From the NCBI RefSeq assembly GCF_026914265.1, contig NC_069125.1, forward strand, positions 67,569,479-67,633,478: a DNA stretch of 64,000 bases, in the 5' to 3' direction. The translations under genes and the position numbers were made by a program. Below, piece by piece: positions 47,682-59,051 of this stretch. This stretch comes from Mya arenaria (Eukaryota; Mollusca; Bivalvia; Myida; Myidae). A model generated the notes under the pieces. It ran no database searches. It saw nothing but the letters and a program-made list of their open reading frames with translations, and had not been told where the DNA came from. Position 1 is the stretch's first letter. The number at the start of each line of letters is the position of its first letter.

Positions 47682-47711
47682 CTTCAAGAGTTGCATATTT
47701 CCTTCTTTCAT
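47682..47711 (-). CDS. Candidate 10-codon first coding exon of gene B
   Basis: On the minus strand an ATG opens MKEGNMQLLK and ends at AAG|GTTGGT, phase 0, which joins in frame to the Met of the main exon. A TATA-like TATATAATG lies about 80 nt upstream and an inverted CCAAT box about 15 nt beyond it. The layout copies that of the family C genes (9-codon phase-0 first exon, TATA about 100 nt before the ATG). Not proven. Confidence 0.4.
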
Positions 47712-48094
47712 TTTGATAATGATGCATCAATATGTAACACTCCGAAATGTGTGTGTATGTTTTGAAACTAACTATTGAACAAGACATTATATACAGAATC
47801 GTGATTGGACCGTATATATACTTGTAATTTTAACAGAAAATACTCATATTTTAAGAACAAGTACTATATAATGTCATAACGATTTTTCCATTTTTAAACA
47901 ATCAACGGGATAATTTATATGATTGCTTATTCATTGTTCATCATGTTTACTTTTGGACAATTTAAAAGTTCAGTAATATCTACTGTAATTATTCTATCTG
48001 TAAGACTTCAATTATTAGAACCATTCAATATCAATTAATGGTTCTATCTGTCAACTATGACACGAGTATTATTTCTCAGCTTTAGGTGCATCGT

Positions 48095-48310
48095 TTTGAT
48101 TGGCTAACAATTAATTAATGTTGTATTATTTTCTGTGACGGTCATTGTCAATTAGCAGGCTAATTGTCCGCGGCAAACTGCGATAATTGCTGCCAGGGTT
48201 TGTAACGGAGAACGCGTGTAAGCCAGTGGAAGAGGCTGCCAAAAAGCGGAGATGAGATGTTGACATTTTAATATGAGGATATATAACCAGGTATTGAAAA
48301 TTTACGTTCA
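48095..48310 (+). promoter_or_regulatory. Promoter of gene C1
   Basis: It contains an ATTGG (inverted CCAAT) box near 48100, the palindrome CAATTAGCAGGCTAATTG at 48149-48166, a long block conserved with C3 and C4 (from CAAACTGCGATAATTGCTGC to AGGCTGCC...AAGCGGA, about 48173-48255) and a TATA box TATATAA at 48280-48286. The start codon is about 100 nt after the TATA. Conservation in a region otherwise diverged between C1 and C3/C4 supports function. Confidence 0.65.
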
Positions 48311-48384
48311 TACAATTTTAGAAACAGTCTTACTATAATTAAGTAAGAAAGGCAAATATTAACAGCATACACTTCGAATACAAT

Positions 48385-50120
48385 ATGCCGTCTGTCGTAT
48401 CTAAAAGCAAGGTATGTTAGCAGCAAATACGATAGGAAAATATTGAAACGTAGTTTTGGATAATGTTTCACAACTTATATCAAGTGTTGCCATCATAATT
48501 ATAATTTTGATACAAGTTTTTCATGAGCAGATATTGTTTTTTTTATAATTAATATGCATTACAGTCTAATGTATCTTTTTTGTTCTTATGCATATCGTAT
48601 TTATAATACATTGTTTAATATTAATATTTTAAGCGGAATCTTGCCAACTAAAAAGATTCTGCTATTATGTATATTATGATAACACGACGGGGTTCGATGA
48701 AGCCATTTGTCAAGACTGTCTTAACAGATATTTCCACTTATCGTCAATCTTAGATATCAACAAGAAGAATGCAAAACTGTTATATTTGACAATTGTAGTT
48801 TCTCACACTGGGTAGTAAAGCCAATTGTCGGATATACCAACAAAAGAAGAACAATAGGCACTGTTATTAAATAATAATCTATCCCTATTATCAACAATTG
48901 GTATACATATGTCCTAGGGTTAAGCCATGTAAAGGTTTCAACCACTGAATGGTATTTAAAACTGCAACTTAGGACATTGAACTAGATCATTATTACAGCA
49001 TCTTGTGCATCGGATATCTAACCGAAATAGGTATTCGTATTATTCATATTTATTGGCATCTTTCAAATATTTATATATATATATCTTGTTGATATATTAC
49101 ATGTACATATTCAGAACTTGTACCTTTTGTCATTTACAGACTTGCGCAAGAATGTCGAGCAGTGAAAGAAGACAGGGTCGGGTGTTTTGCGTGACAGGGG
49201 TCAGTGCGGAGATGGGAACGTTCGCGGCACCCCCCTCCTCTATCAAGTGCTCGTCCGGGTCCCTCTCAAGCCAGTGCGACACAGAGTCAAACACTTCCGG
49301 CTACATCTCTTCTTCATCGTTCGAGTCATCTGGGGAAGAGAAGCTTTTGATTCCGAATGAGGACAAGGTGTTCCGGGTGTGGAACCAGTGGAGCCTTGAG
49401 CTTGACGCCAACCCAGGGCCAAAGAGTTCCACCCCAAAACAAGCCAGCGAGGGGATCACTATGAGAAGGCGGGTTAACATCTCAACGGAGGCAGGGAAAT
49501 CAATGCTGGCAATTAAGAAAGTCTTCAGCTCAGACTCTAAAAGGAGTGATTCAAGTTCTAATCAAATAAGCAGTGACGATTCATTCTGGGGAATTAGAAC
49601 ACCGCGTGTTCAGAAAAGTAGTTCTGAAGGCGATATTCACAAGGGTAAAATTACATGTGACAATTCTTGGAAACGCAAGCCACTTCCACTGCACGATGCT
49701 GGGATGGAAATACAAACATCATCTTACAAGGGTGGACCACATTCCCAGGAGTGGAGGCGGCGTCCGTTCGTCACCCAGTCAACATCACAGGAGGACCTGA
49801 GGGCCGCCTCCACCACCAACCGACCCACCTCGGACCGTACGAGCTATAGTGCCTTGCCGCGGTACCGAGTGACGGTCCCGGCCTCTCAACCATTTTGCTA
49901 TGCAAGTGCTACCAACAAACTTGCCTCTCATCTTAGTAAATCATGTGCTGACTTTGTGGACACGGGGGTGTCGGTTGACGACTCAATGACGGAATTCTTC
50001 TCCAATGTGAACAAGGAGAACCTTGCGGGCTTTCTGGATTTCTACGACCGAGTCACCAGCGGTCCCGCCTATGAGCGGGCAAGGAGGAATCCAAACAACT
50101 ACGAAGCAGTTTTATTTTGA
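48385..50120 (+). CDS. Gene C1: diverged RASSF-like protein, founder copy (335 aa, two exons)
   Basis: Exon 1 is 48385-48411 (MPSVVSKSK) with donor AAG|GTATGT; without splicing an in-frame TAG follows three codons later. Exon 2 is 49140-50120, acceptor CATTTACAG, joining in phase as TCAR then MSSSERRQGR. The open frame upstream of 49140 is AT-rich intron and is absent from the other copies. No family is obvious, but residues FESSGEEKLLIPNEDK then a W-x-x-W segment align with the RA-domain half FESSRGIERPIPTKSR of gene A, ITMRRRV aligns with LAMRRVD of gene B, and VDDSMTEFFSNV aligns with EDDAMESFMRTR. I read it as a RASSF-like paralogue whose RA domain has lost its first helix. The rest is Ser-rich and probably disordered. 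It contains NPGP where the other copies have NSGP. Confidence 0.75.
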
Positions 50121-51289
50121 ATCTGTTGATATACATGTATTGCTATGCCACAATAGTGCAATTATCTCCTATCATATGTGTCATGTACTGTTTGTTGTTC
50201 GATTATATGGCACAGAACATAAAATATGAAAAATATATGTGTTGTTCTTTATTATTACTATGAGATGCACGCCACCCATGGTACGCAGGATTCCGGCTCA
50301 TTTTGTGGTATTCAGCTTGCCGGTTTAAGGTACGCAGGAAACAAATAACATAGAAAGTTAAATATGGATTCCGGTATCGGCTACTTGAAGGGGACATTGT
50401 CATGTTTATCAACCACTACCCTACCGGAACCAAAACAGGTCCATTACATAAATTTCCTTTAGATACGTTTCTAGCTCTTTCCGGGTGCAATGCTTCTATT
50501 AAGAATTTGTAAGTGGAGGTATGAACTTCCAGACCATCAATATTGGAAGTTTTTCACTGAAATTCGGAAGTTTAAATCTTCCGAATTTAATATTTCTTTC
50601 TAGGTGAGATATTATGTCTTTTTAACCAAAATACCCATATTTATTAATCAACTAATACGTATTTGACGAGATACAGAGACAATTGCTGTACCAATACCAG
50701 ACAATTGAAGACAATGTATGCCATAACTCGCTCAATATCGACCAAACTCGGCCAATATCAACAAAACTCGCCTAATATGAGTTTCCTCCGTTTTGATTGG
50801 CTACAAAACTCGCCTAATATTGGTTTTGAGAAATGGGCCACTTTCATTGGCTGTCGAAACACGCTTAATATGAAAAAATATGCTGGAAATTATTTTTAAA
50901 GGCAGCCATTTTGTTTTCAGTCTTCCGACTGTTTTGAAAATTTTGTGCTTCGTATAATTCTATGTGGAATACTTGAACCCGTTGGTGAATTTTACGACTA
51001 TTATGATTTTGTACACCGACAAATGGATGCAGAAGGTAAAACTTGTGACGTTTTAGCAAACGATTTACGAAATTAAGACGAAAAGACAGGCTCCCTTGCA
51101 ATGTACAGTGCTTTATTCACAAGTATGTGTAATGTCAATTTTAAGGATGTATGTCAATCAGCAAAGTCAAGTCAAGAAAACAGACTGACACCATGAATGG
51201 ATAAGGGGTACATACGGCTTCAATGTGAACTGAAGGTAAGTAATAAGAATGTTTTTAACTGAAATGGTAATAGTTAATTAATAAAATAC
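50121..51289. other. 3' flank of C1
   Basis: The first 120 bp are alignable to the 3'UTR of C3 (CTATGCCACAATAGTGC; GCCATGTATTGTTTGTTGTT-like), so they are likely UTR. Near 50720-50830 the phrase AACTCGCCTAATAT recurs with variants, an unexplained local repeat. No other gene. Confidence 0.45.
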
Positions 51290-51443
51290 TTATTAATTAG
51301 GTGATTTCATATTGGCCCAGTTATTTGTCCTCGGACAGCTGTATTTGCCTGAGCCCGATAGTCTGATAGGACTGTCGGGCTCAGGCAAATACAGCTAACC
51401 TCGGATAAATAACTAGGCCAATATGAAATCACCTAATTAATAA
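51290..51443. mobile_element. Foldback element with 74-bp arms
   Basis: The left arm 51290-51363 and the right arm 51370-51443 are near-perfect inverse complements separated by TGATAG. Core arm sequence: AGCTGTATTTGCCTGAGCCC. It would form a long hairpin. It sits just left of the breakpoint of the truncated C2 copy. Confidence 0.8.
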
Positions 51444-51610
51444 CATTATAATATATATATATAAAGATATTATATCTGGAAACAATATTAAAGAATTATT
51501 CGCTTTTGAATACAAAACAATTAGAAAACAAGTGCAATTTTCGTTTGATGTCAGATCAACAGGATTCGTCCATTGATGTTATTTTCACGAGTCCTGTTGG
51601 TATACTTTAA

Positions 51611-51714
51611 AGCTACCCTCTCACAGATCGACAGGTAGCTACCCTCTCACAGATTGACAGGTAGCTACCCTCCCACAGATTGACAGGTAGCTACCCTCTC
51701 GCAGATTGACAGGG
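51611..51714. repeat. 26-bp tandem repeat, four units
   Basis: The unit is AGCTACCCTCTCACAGATTG then ACAGGT, with units starting at 51611, 51637, 51663 and 51689. The last unit fuses directly to family C coding sequence at about 51711. Confidence 0.9.
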
Positions 51715-52514
51715 TCCTTCTCGAGCCAGTGCGACACGGAGTCTACCGGCTACATCTCTTCTTCATCTTTCGAGTCATCCGGGGAAGAGAAGCGTTTGAT
51801 TCCGAATGATGCAAAGCGTTCCGAGTGTGGAACCAGTGGAGCCGTGAGCTTGACGCCAACTCAGGGCCAAAGAGTTCCACCCCAAAGCAGGGCAGCGAGG
51901 GGATCACTATGAGAAGGCGGGTTAATATCTCAACAGATGCCGGAAAATCCATGATAGCAATTAAGAAAGTCTTCAACTCCGACTCTAAAAGGAGTAATTC
52001 TAGTTCTAATCAAATCAGTGACGATTCATTCTGGGGAATGGGATCACTGCGTGTTCAGAAGAGTAGTTCAGAGGGCGATATATACAGGCGAATAATCACA
52101 TGTGACAATTCTTTGAAACACAAGCCACCCCCCTTGCACGATGCTGAGACTGTACTAACTTCTTATAAACATGTTTCACATTCGCATGAGTGGAGGCGGC
52201 GTCCGTTTATCACCCAGTCTACATCACAGGAGGACCTGAGGGCCGCCCCAACCGCCAACCGACCCACCTCGGACCGTACGAGCTATAATGCCTTGCCGCG
52301 GTACCGAGTGACGGTCCCGGCCTCTCAACCATTTTGCTATGCAAGTGCTACCGAAAAACGTGCCTCTCATCTTAGAAAATCATGTGCTGACTTTGTGGAT
52401 TCGGGGACTTCGATTGACGACTCAATGACGGAATTTCTCTCAAATGTGAACAAGGAGAACCTTGCGGGCTTTCTGGAATTCTATGACCACGTCACCAGCG
52501 AACCCGCTTTCTAG
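51711..52514 (+). pseudogene. C2: 5'-truncated, frameshifted family C copy
   Basis: Homology to C3 begins at 51711, inside the region encoding GSFSSQCDTE. The promoter, exon 1 and the first part of exon 2 are missing and are replaced by the 26-bp tandem repeat. One base is lost near 51810 (GATGCAAAG against GATGACAAAG in C3), putting the two halves in different frames. The downstream 229-residue frame (51825-52514) is otherwise close to C3. The 3'UTR-like sequence and an AATAAA (52782) are retained. A degenerated duplicate; expression is unlikely without a promoter. Confidence 0.8.
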
Positions 52515-53263
52515 CGGACCCGGGGAAATCCAAACAACTACGAATCAGATTTATTTTGATACGTTTGAAACATGAATTAATGTATTCATGGCTATGCCAC
52601 AATAGTGCTATTATTATTAACATATGTGCCATGTATTGTTTGTTGTTGGATTTGATGACACAGAACATAAAATGTGTACAATATAATTATGTGTGGTTTC
52701 TTAATGCCCGCAACCCTTGGATACATATCGGACTCCGGTTCATTTTAGAGGTATTACGGATGCCTGGGTACGCGTGATTCCAATAAAAAAGAATATTGAT
52801 TTGCATTTCATTTCCAAATGAGCAAACATACTGTTAAAAACAATCATGCATAATACACGAGGACCATAATGTTATCGGCTCCTGGAAGGGAACACAGTCA
52901 TGATTTTGGACCACCTCCCTATCGGATCCAAAGCATATATCGGCATCACATAACTTAATGTATTGGACTCGTTTTCAGCATTCCGAGTTTTAGTTTTAGA
53001 AATAGTAAATGTTGAGCAAACATTTTTAAAGCATCGTAGCTACACATAGGGTTAATATGTTATCTGAGTGGTGCAGTATATCTCAATACACGATAGAACG
53101 TCGTCTACTGATCGAAATGTTATGAGCATGCATATATGTCCGTGTAGTTGGCAGCGTAAATTCGCAGCATGGAGTGCGTGATATAACAACGATTGTGAAT
53201 CTGCTAGGCGTGATTTCAATGTTTCAAATAGGAGAAGAAGGTAGATACAGAGGCATCGATAGA

Positions 53264-55671
53264 GGTATGACGTCACCATTGCGTCATATGTACTTCCGTT
53301 GTGTGGAAAATTCTCAATAAAAAAATAATGTTTTCATGACTGATAGACATGTTTTCACATGCTCAATACACTGTAAATAAAAAATATCATTATTCCCGAA
53401 ACTTTTAAACCTGAAGTATCTATTATTGCTTGATTTATCATTTAGAATAGAGATTTAAGCATAAACTGCTGCCCTATAGTTGAAAGGTAATTTTGGAAGA
53501 ACTGTCATGGCGGACTGTGCCATTTTGAGAGTTCGTTTTTCAAGTGGAGAGATTTTTCTTAGGAATAACTTGACCCCCCCCCCTTTTATTGGTTTAAAAG
53601 GTAATTTAAAGCTTGTTCTTTAAGAATATATATGTTTATCATAGTCTGCATTCGCTCGAAATGCCTTTAAGTGTTGTCTAAAAATAATCATTTCACATTG
53701 AATTATAGAGGAAATGACAATGGTGGTGTGTAACCTAAAAGGACCAAACTGCTTTGTTTAAAAAGTGTCATTTTTGGCAAGAAATGTATTGCTTTTCACT
53801 TTTTCTGGCAAATTCTCACAATTAAATGCATTTATCTTGTCCGGTTGATCAAAATATGCTATTTCCTGGTTTTCACAACTTTTGCCTATTTTTTTTAAAA
53901 AATTGAGTCGTCTGCAATCTTACGAGCACTGAAAATGTCAAAATTTGGTGAAAATTAGACTGCGAGAACTTGAAATGTTATTAAAGACGTGTAGAACTGT
54001 CCCATTTGATGCTTTGAATGCCATTTGAGTCCAGGTTCAGTTGAAAAACCTCAAAGAATGACATTTTGGGCCAAAACGCCTTAGAAAATACAGACGCACA
54101 GGCACTTGGGTGACAGGCAGTGAAACTGGAAAACCTGACACAGACTATCAGATTGAGCTAGTTTTGGGTGTATTTATGTCTGAAGGACTAATCGAAAGTG
54201 TTTTTCATAAAAAATGCAGGGACGGGTTTAGTTATAGGTATGACGTCACCATTGCGTCATATGTACTTCCGTTGTGTGGAAAATTCTCAATAAAAAAATA
54301 ATGTTTTCATGACTGATAGACATGTTTTCACATGCTCAATACACTGTAAATAAAAAATATCATTATTCCCGAAACTTTTAAACCTGAAGTATCTATTATT
54401 GCTTGATTTATCATTTAGAATAGAGATTTAAGCATAAACTGCTGCCCTATAGTTGAAAGGTAATTTTGGAAGAACTGTCATGGCGGACTGTGCCATTTTG
54501 AGAGTTCGTTATTCAAGTGGAGAGATTTTTCTTAGGAATAACTTGACCCCCCTTTTTTATTGGCTTAAAAGGTAATTTAAAGCTTGTACTTTAAGAATAT
54601 ATATGTTTATCATAGTCTGCATTCGCTCGAAATGCCTTTAAGTGTTGTCTAAAAATAATCATTTCACATTGAATTATAGAGGAAATGACAATGGTGGTGT
54701 GTAACCTAAAAGGACCAAACTGCTTTGTTTAAAAAGTGTCATTTTTGGCAAGAAATGTATTGCTTTTCACTTTTTCTGGCAAATTCTCACAATTAAATGC
54801 ATTTATCTTGTCCGGTTGATCAAAATATGCTATTTCCTGGTTTTCACAACTTTTGCCTATTTTTTTTTTAAAAATTGAGTCGTCTGCAATCTTACGAGCA
54901 CTGAAAATGTCAAAATTTGGTAAAATTAGACTGCGAGAACTTGAAATGTTATTAAAGACGTGTAGAACTGTCCCATTTGATGCTTTGAATGCCATTTGAG
55001 TCCAGGTTCAGTTGAAAAACCTCAAAGAATGACATTTTGGGCCAAAACGCCTTAGAAAATACAGACGCACAGGCACTTGGGTGACAGGCAGTGAAACTGG
55101 AAAACCTGACACAGACTATCAGATTGAGCTAGTTTTGGGTGTATTTATGTCTGAAGGACTAATCGAAAGTGTTTTTCATAAAAAATGCAGGGACGGGTTT
55201 AGTTATAGGTATGACGTCACCATTGCGTCATATGTACTTCCGTTGTGTGGAAAATTCTCAATAAAAAAATAATGTTTTCATGACTGATAGACATGTTTTC
55301 ACATGCTCAATACACTGTAAATAAAAAATATCATTATTCCCGAAACTTTTAAACCTGAAGTATCTATTATTGCTTGATTTATCATTTAGAATAGAGATTT
55401 AAGCATAAACTGCTGCCCTATAGTTGAAAGGTAATTTTGGAAGAACTGTCATGGCGGACTGTGCCATTTTGAGAGTTCGTTATTCAAGTGGAGAGATTTT
55501 TCTTAGGAATAACTTGACCCCCCTTTTTTATTGGCTTAAAAGGTAATTTAAAGCTTGTACTTTAAGAATATATATGTTTATCATAGTCTGCATTCGCTCG
55601 AAATGCCTTTAAGTGTTGTCTAAAAATAATCATTTCACATTGAATTATAGAGGAAATGACAATGGTGGTGT
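53264..55671. repeat. Local tandem duplication of about 972 bp
   Basis: Two nearly identical blocks, 53264-54236 and 54237-55207, are followed by a partial third (55208-55671). Each begins GGTATGACGTCACC. The first half of the block is the normal downstream part of the 3.82-kb unit; the second half (about 53740-54236, 'aaaaggaccaaactgctttg' onward) is absent from the units on the right. The 63-residue frame in it (54110-54301 and 55081-55272) is identical in both blocks, as is the surrounding DNA, so there is no evidence of coding selection. Confidence 0.85.
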
Positions 55672-56559
55672 GTAACCTAGAGCAGAAGGACTCTGAACAA
55701 AGTGCAATATGCATACTATTGAAACAGAATATCATTGTCCATATTATAGAGATTTGAGATCTACATGTTTACTCAAATAGTATTGTTCTTGGCCGACTTT
55801 ACATAAATTTAAATTATTAATGAATAGTAATCAAGTAGGTACCTTAAACAAACTTGCAAAATTTATATATCTAGCATTTGACTTACGTGATAATTAGGTT
55901 GTAAATATGTGCATATTATATTTATATTCAAATAAAATAGAAGAGTAAGTTAAGTATTACCATTTAAATAGATAATCCATCAATATATAAATCTAAACTA
56001 GAATTTGAAACTCATATGTATAGATACTAAAAAATCTTATTCTATTAAACTAACACAGAGGGAGATTTGTCAAACACGAAATCCTCGTGCACGTTCTTAT
56101 CAAGCGCTATTTATTAATCAAGAACGCCTCACTTGTATGTAACTGGCCCCTTAGTTAAATCTGTTCTTATATAACATTATTCAAACCATTTCATCATGCA
56201 TGTTATCTACAAACTAAAATTGTTATTGTGTACATGGATACCTCAAATTGATCTAGTTCATACTGTAAATATTTTACAACATACTTTTCTCATTATTAAT
56301 AGCTACATATGTGTTTGTATATAATAACTTGTTCACCGTCATTTTTTTGTATTCTGTATTTATACTGTATTCTGTTAAATAGCAATGACATTTTTATGTT
56401 TATACTTATAAAACTTTGACTTGACTTGTTAACTTCTGGATATTTTTTTTAATATCTACATCAATTTTTAACCTGTACACTTTCAATTATTGCTACTCAA
56501 TTCAGTTAATTATTATATTTTTCAAATTTGAAATGAGTATTATTACGTCACAGCTTTAG

Positions 56560-56780
56560 ATGCATCGCTTTAATTGGCTAAAAAAGTTATGCTGCACTAT
56601 TAGCGTTGATGGCCATTCTCAATTAGCAGGCTAATTGTGTCCGTGGCAAACTGCGATAATTGCTGCCAGAGTTTGTAACGGAGAACGCGTGTAAGCCAGT
56701 GGAAGAGGCTGCCATAAAGCGGAGGTGAGATGTTGACATTTCAGTATGGGGATATATAATAAGGCTTTACAGATGTACTT
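56560..56780 (+). promoter_or_regulatory. Promoter of gene C3
   Basis: The palindrome CAATTAGCAGGCTAATTG is at 56620-56637 and the TATA box TATATAA at 56753-56759, 98 nt before the ATG. The intervening block is conserved with C1. Confidence 0.65.
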
Positions 56781-56856
56781 TCATACAAAATCATAGACTG
56801 TCTTACAAGTTTTGAAATTATAATAAAAAAAGAAATCACTACATTTAATATTCAAT

Positions 56857-58273
56857 ATGTCCTCTGTCATCTCTAAAAGCAAGGTATATTAGCAGCAAAT
56901 ATAATTCTAATTACTTTTATAAATATTTCTACTTATAATTCACAACTATTTGTATGCAGTTGTACCAAGTGATTCCAGCAGTAAAACCATAATAACTATA
57001 TTTTATGCGCAGATATTGACATGCTATCATAGGCATTATAGTCTAATGTATAGTAGTGTCTAACTCATTTTTAAATCATAATACACTGTTTATAACTTTT
57101 CATATTTTATGCAGAATATTGCAAATTTAAATATTCTTCTATTATACATACATGTGTATATAAAGATTACTCAACGGGGTTTGATGATGCAAAAACTAGT
57201 TCATAAGTTTTACACAGGCATCTTGTGTTTTGGATAAAATAGCCGAAATAAGGCATTCATATGAATCCTATTTATAAACATTTTGTTCGAATAATTATAT
57301 ATTATGCCAGTCTCTCAGACCATATTTAAAACACTTTGTCGTTTACTTTCAGGGTTGCGAAAGGATGTCGAGCAGTGAGAAAATACAGGGTCGGGTGTTT
57401 TGTGTGACAGGGGTCAATAGGGAGATCGGAACGCTTGCGTCATCTCCCGCCGCCAACAAGTGCTCGTCCGGGTCCTTCTCGAGCCAGTGCGACACGGAGT
57501 CTACCGGCTACATCTCTTCTTCATCTTTCGAGTCATCCGGGGAAGAGAAGCGTTTGATTCCGAATGATGACAAAGCGTTCCGAGTGTGGAACCAGTGGAG
57601 CCGTGAGCTTGACGCCAACTCAGGGCCAAAGAGTTCCACCCCAAAGCAGGGCAGTGAGGGGATCACTATGAGAAGGCGGGTTAACATCTCAACAGATGCC
57701 GGAAAATCCATGCTAGCAATAAAGAAAGTCTTCAACTCCGACTCTAAAAGGAGTAATTCTAGTTCTAATCAAATCAGTGACGATTCATTCTGGGGAATGG
57801 GATCACTGCGTGTTCAGAAGAGTAGTTCAGAAGGCGATATATACAGGCGAATAATCACATGTGACAATTCTTTGAAACACAAGCCACTCCCCTTGCACGA
57901 TGCTGAGACTGTACTAACTTCTTATAAACATGTTTCACATTCGCATGAGTGGAGGCGGCGTCCGTTTATCACCCAGTCTACATCACAGGAGGACCTGAGG
58001 GCCGCCCCAACCGCCAACCGACCCACCTCGGACCGTACGAGCTATAATGCCTTGCCGCGGTACCGAGTGACGGTCCCGGCCTCTCAACCATTTTGCTATG
58101 CAAGTGCTACCGAAAAACGTGCCTCTCATCTTGGAAAATCATGTGCTGACTTTGTGGATTCGGGGACTTCGGTTGACGACTCAATGACGGAATTTCTCTC
58201 AAATGTGAACAAGGAGAACCTTGCGGGCTTTCTGGAATTCTATGACCACGTCACCAGCGAACCCGCCTTCTAG
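56857..58273 (+). CDS. Gene C3: diverged RASSF-like protein (315 aa, two exons)
   Basis: Exon 1 is 56857-56883 (MSSVISKSK) with donor AAG|GTATAT. Exon 2 is 57353-58273, acceptor TTTACTTTCAG, joining in phase through GCER to MSSSEKIQGR. The domain-like pieces are as in C1: RVFCVTGV near the start, FESSGEEKRLIPNDDK then W-x-x-W, ITMRRRV, and VDDSMTEFLSNVNKENLAGF near the end. Relative to C1 it ends early: TAT-GAG is replaced by TTC-TAG, and the next 16 codons still resemble the C1 tail (NPNNYE, then LF and a stop). A poly(A) signal AATAAA is at 58541. It is the best-preserved copy of the tandem array and may be expressed; function is unknown. Confidence 0.75.
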
Positions 58274-59030
58274 CGGACCCGGGGAAATCCAAACAACTAC
58301 GAATCAGATTTATTTTGATACGTTTGAAACATGAATTAATGTATTCATGGCTATGCCACAATAGTGCTATTATTATTAACATATGTGCCATGTATTGTTT
58401 GTTGTTGGATTTGATGACACAGAACATAAAATGTGTACAATATAATTATGTGTGGTTTCTTAATGCCCCCAACCCTTGGATACATATCGGACTCCGGTTC
58501 ATTTTAGAGGTATTACGGATGCCTGGGTACGCGTGATTCCAATAAAAAAGAATATTGATTTGCATTTCATTTCCAAATGAGCAAACATACTTTTAAAAAC
58601 AATCATGCATAATACACGAGGACCATAATGTTATCGGCTCCTGGAAGGGGACACAGTCATGATTTTGGACCACCTCCCTATCGGATCCAAAGCATATATC
58701 GGCATCACATAACTTAATGTATTGGACTCGTTTTCAGCATTCCGAGTTTTAGTTTTAGAAATAGTAAATGTTGAGCAAACATTTTAAAGCATCGTAGCTA
58801 CACATAGGGTTAATATGTTATCTGAGTGGTGCAGTATATCTCAATACACGATAGAACGTCGTCTACTGATCGAAATGTTATGAGCATGCATATGTCCGTG
58901 TAGTTGGCAGCCTGGCAGCGTAAATTCGCAGCATGGAGTGCGTGATATAACAACGATTGTGAATCTGCTAGGCGTGATTTCAGTGTTTCAAATAGGAGAA
59001 GAAGGTAGATACAGAGGCATCGATAGAGGT

Positions 59031-59051
59031 ATGACGTCACCATTGCGTCAT
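59031..59051. promoter_or_regulatory. CRE-like site, repeated in every unit
   Basis: The sequence TGACGTCACCATTGCGTCA pairs a perfect palindromic CRE core (TGACGTCA) with an inverted half-like TTGCGTCA (C/EBP-ATF type). Identical copies occur at 53267, 54240, 55211, 59031 and 62855. It lies about 750 bp downstream of each gene. CREB/ATF binding is inferred from the motif only. Confidence 0.5.

Noticed and set aside
49005..49139. N-terminal extension of the C1 open frame, rich in Tyr/Ile/Leu, which could look like a membrane or signal segment
   Set aside because: It lies in the intron before a good acceptor, is AT-rich low complexity, and is absent in C3 and C4, whereas the short exon 1 is conserved and in phase.
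53052..53279. Minus-strand frame of about 75 residues repeated after C2, C3 and C4
   Set aside because: It is repeated only because the whole unit is repeated. The copies differ by an in-frame indel without signs of coding constraint, and it has no splice or promoter context.
54110..54301. Identical 63-residue frame in both 972-bp blocks
   Set aside because: The non-coding DNA around it is equally identical, so identity reflects recent duplication. It runs across the CRE site.
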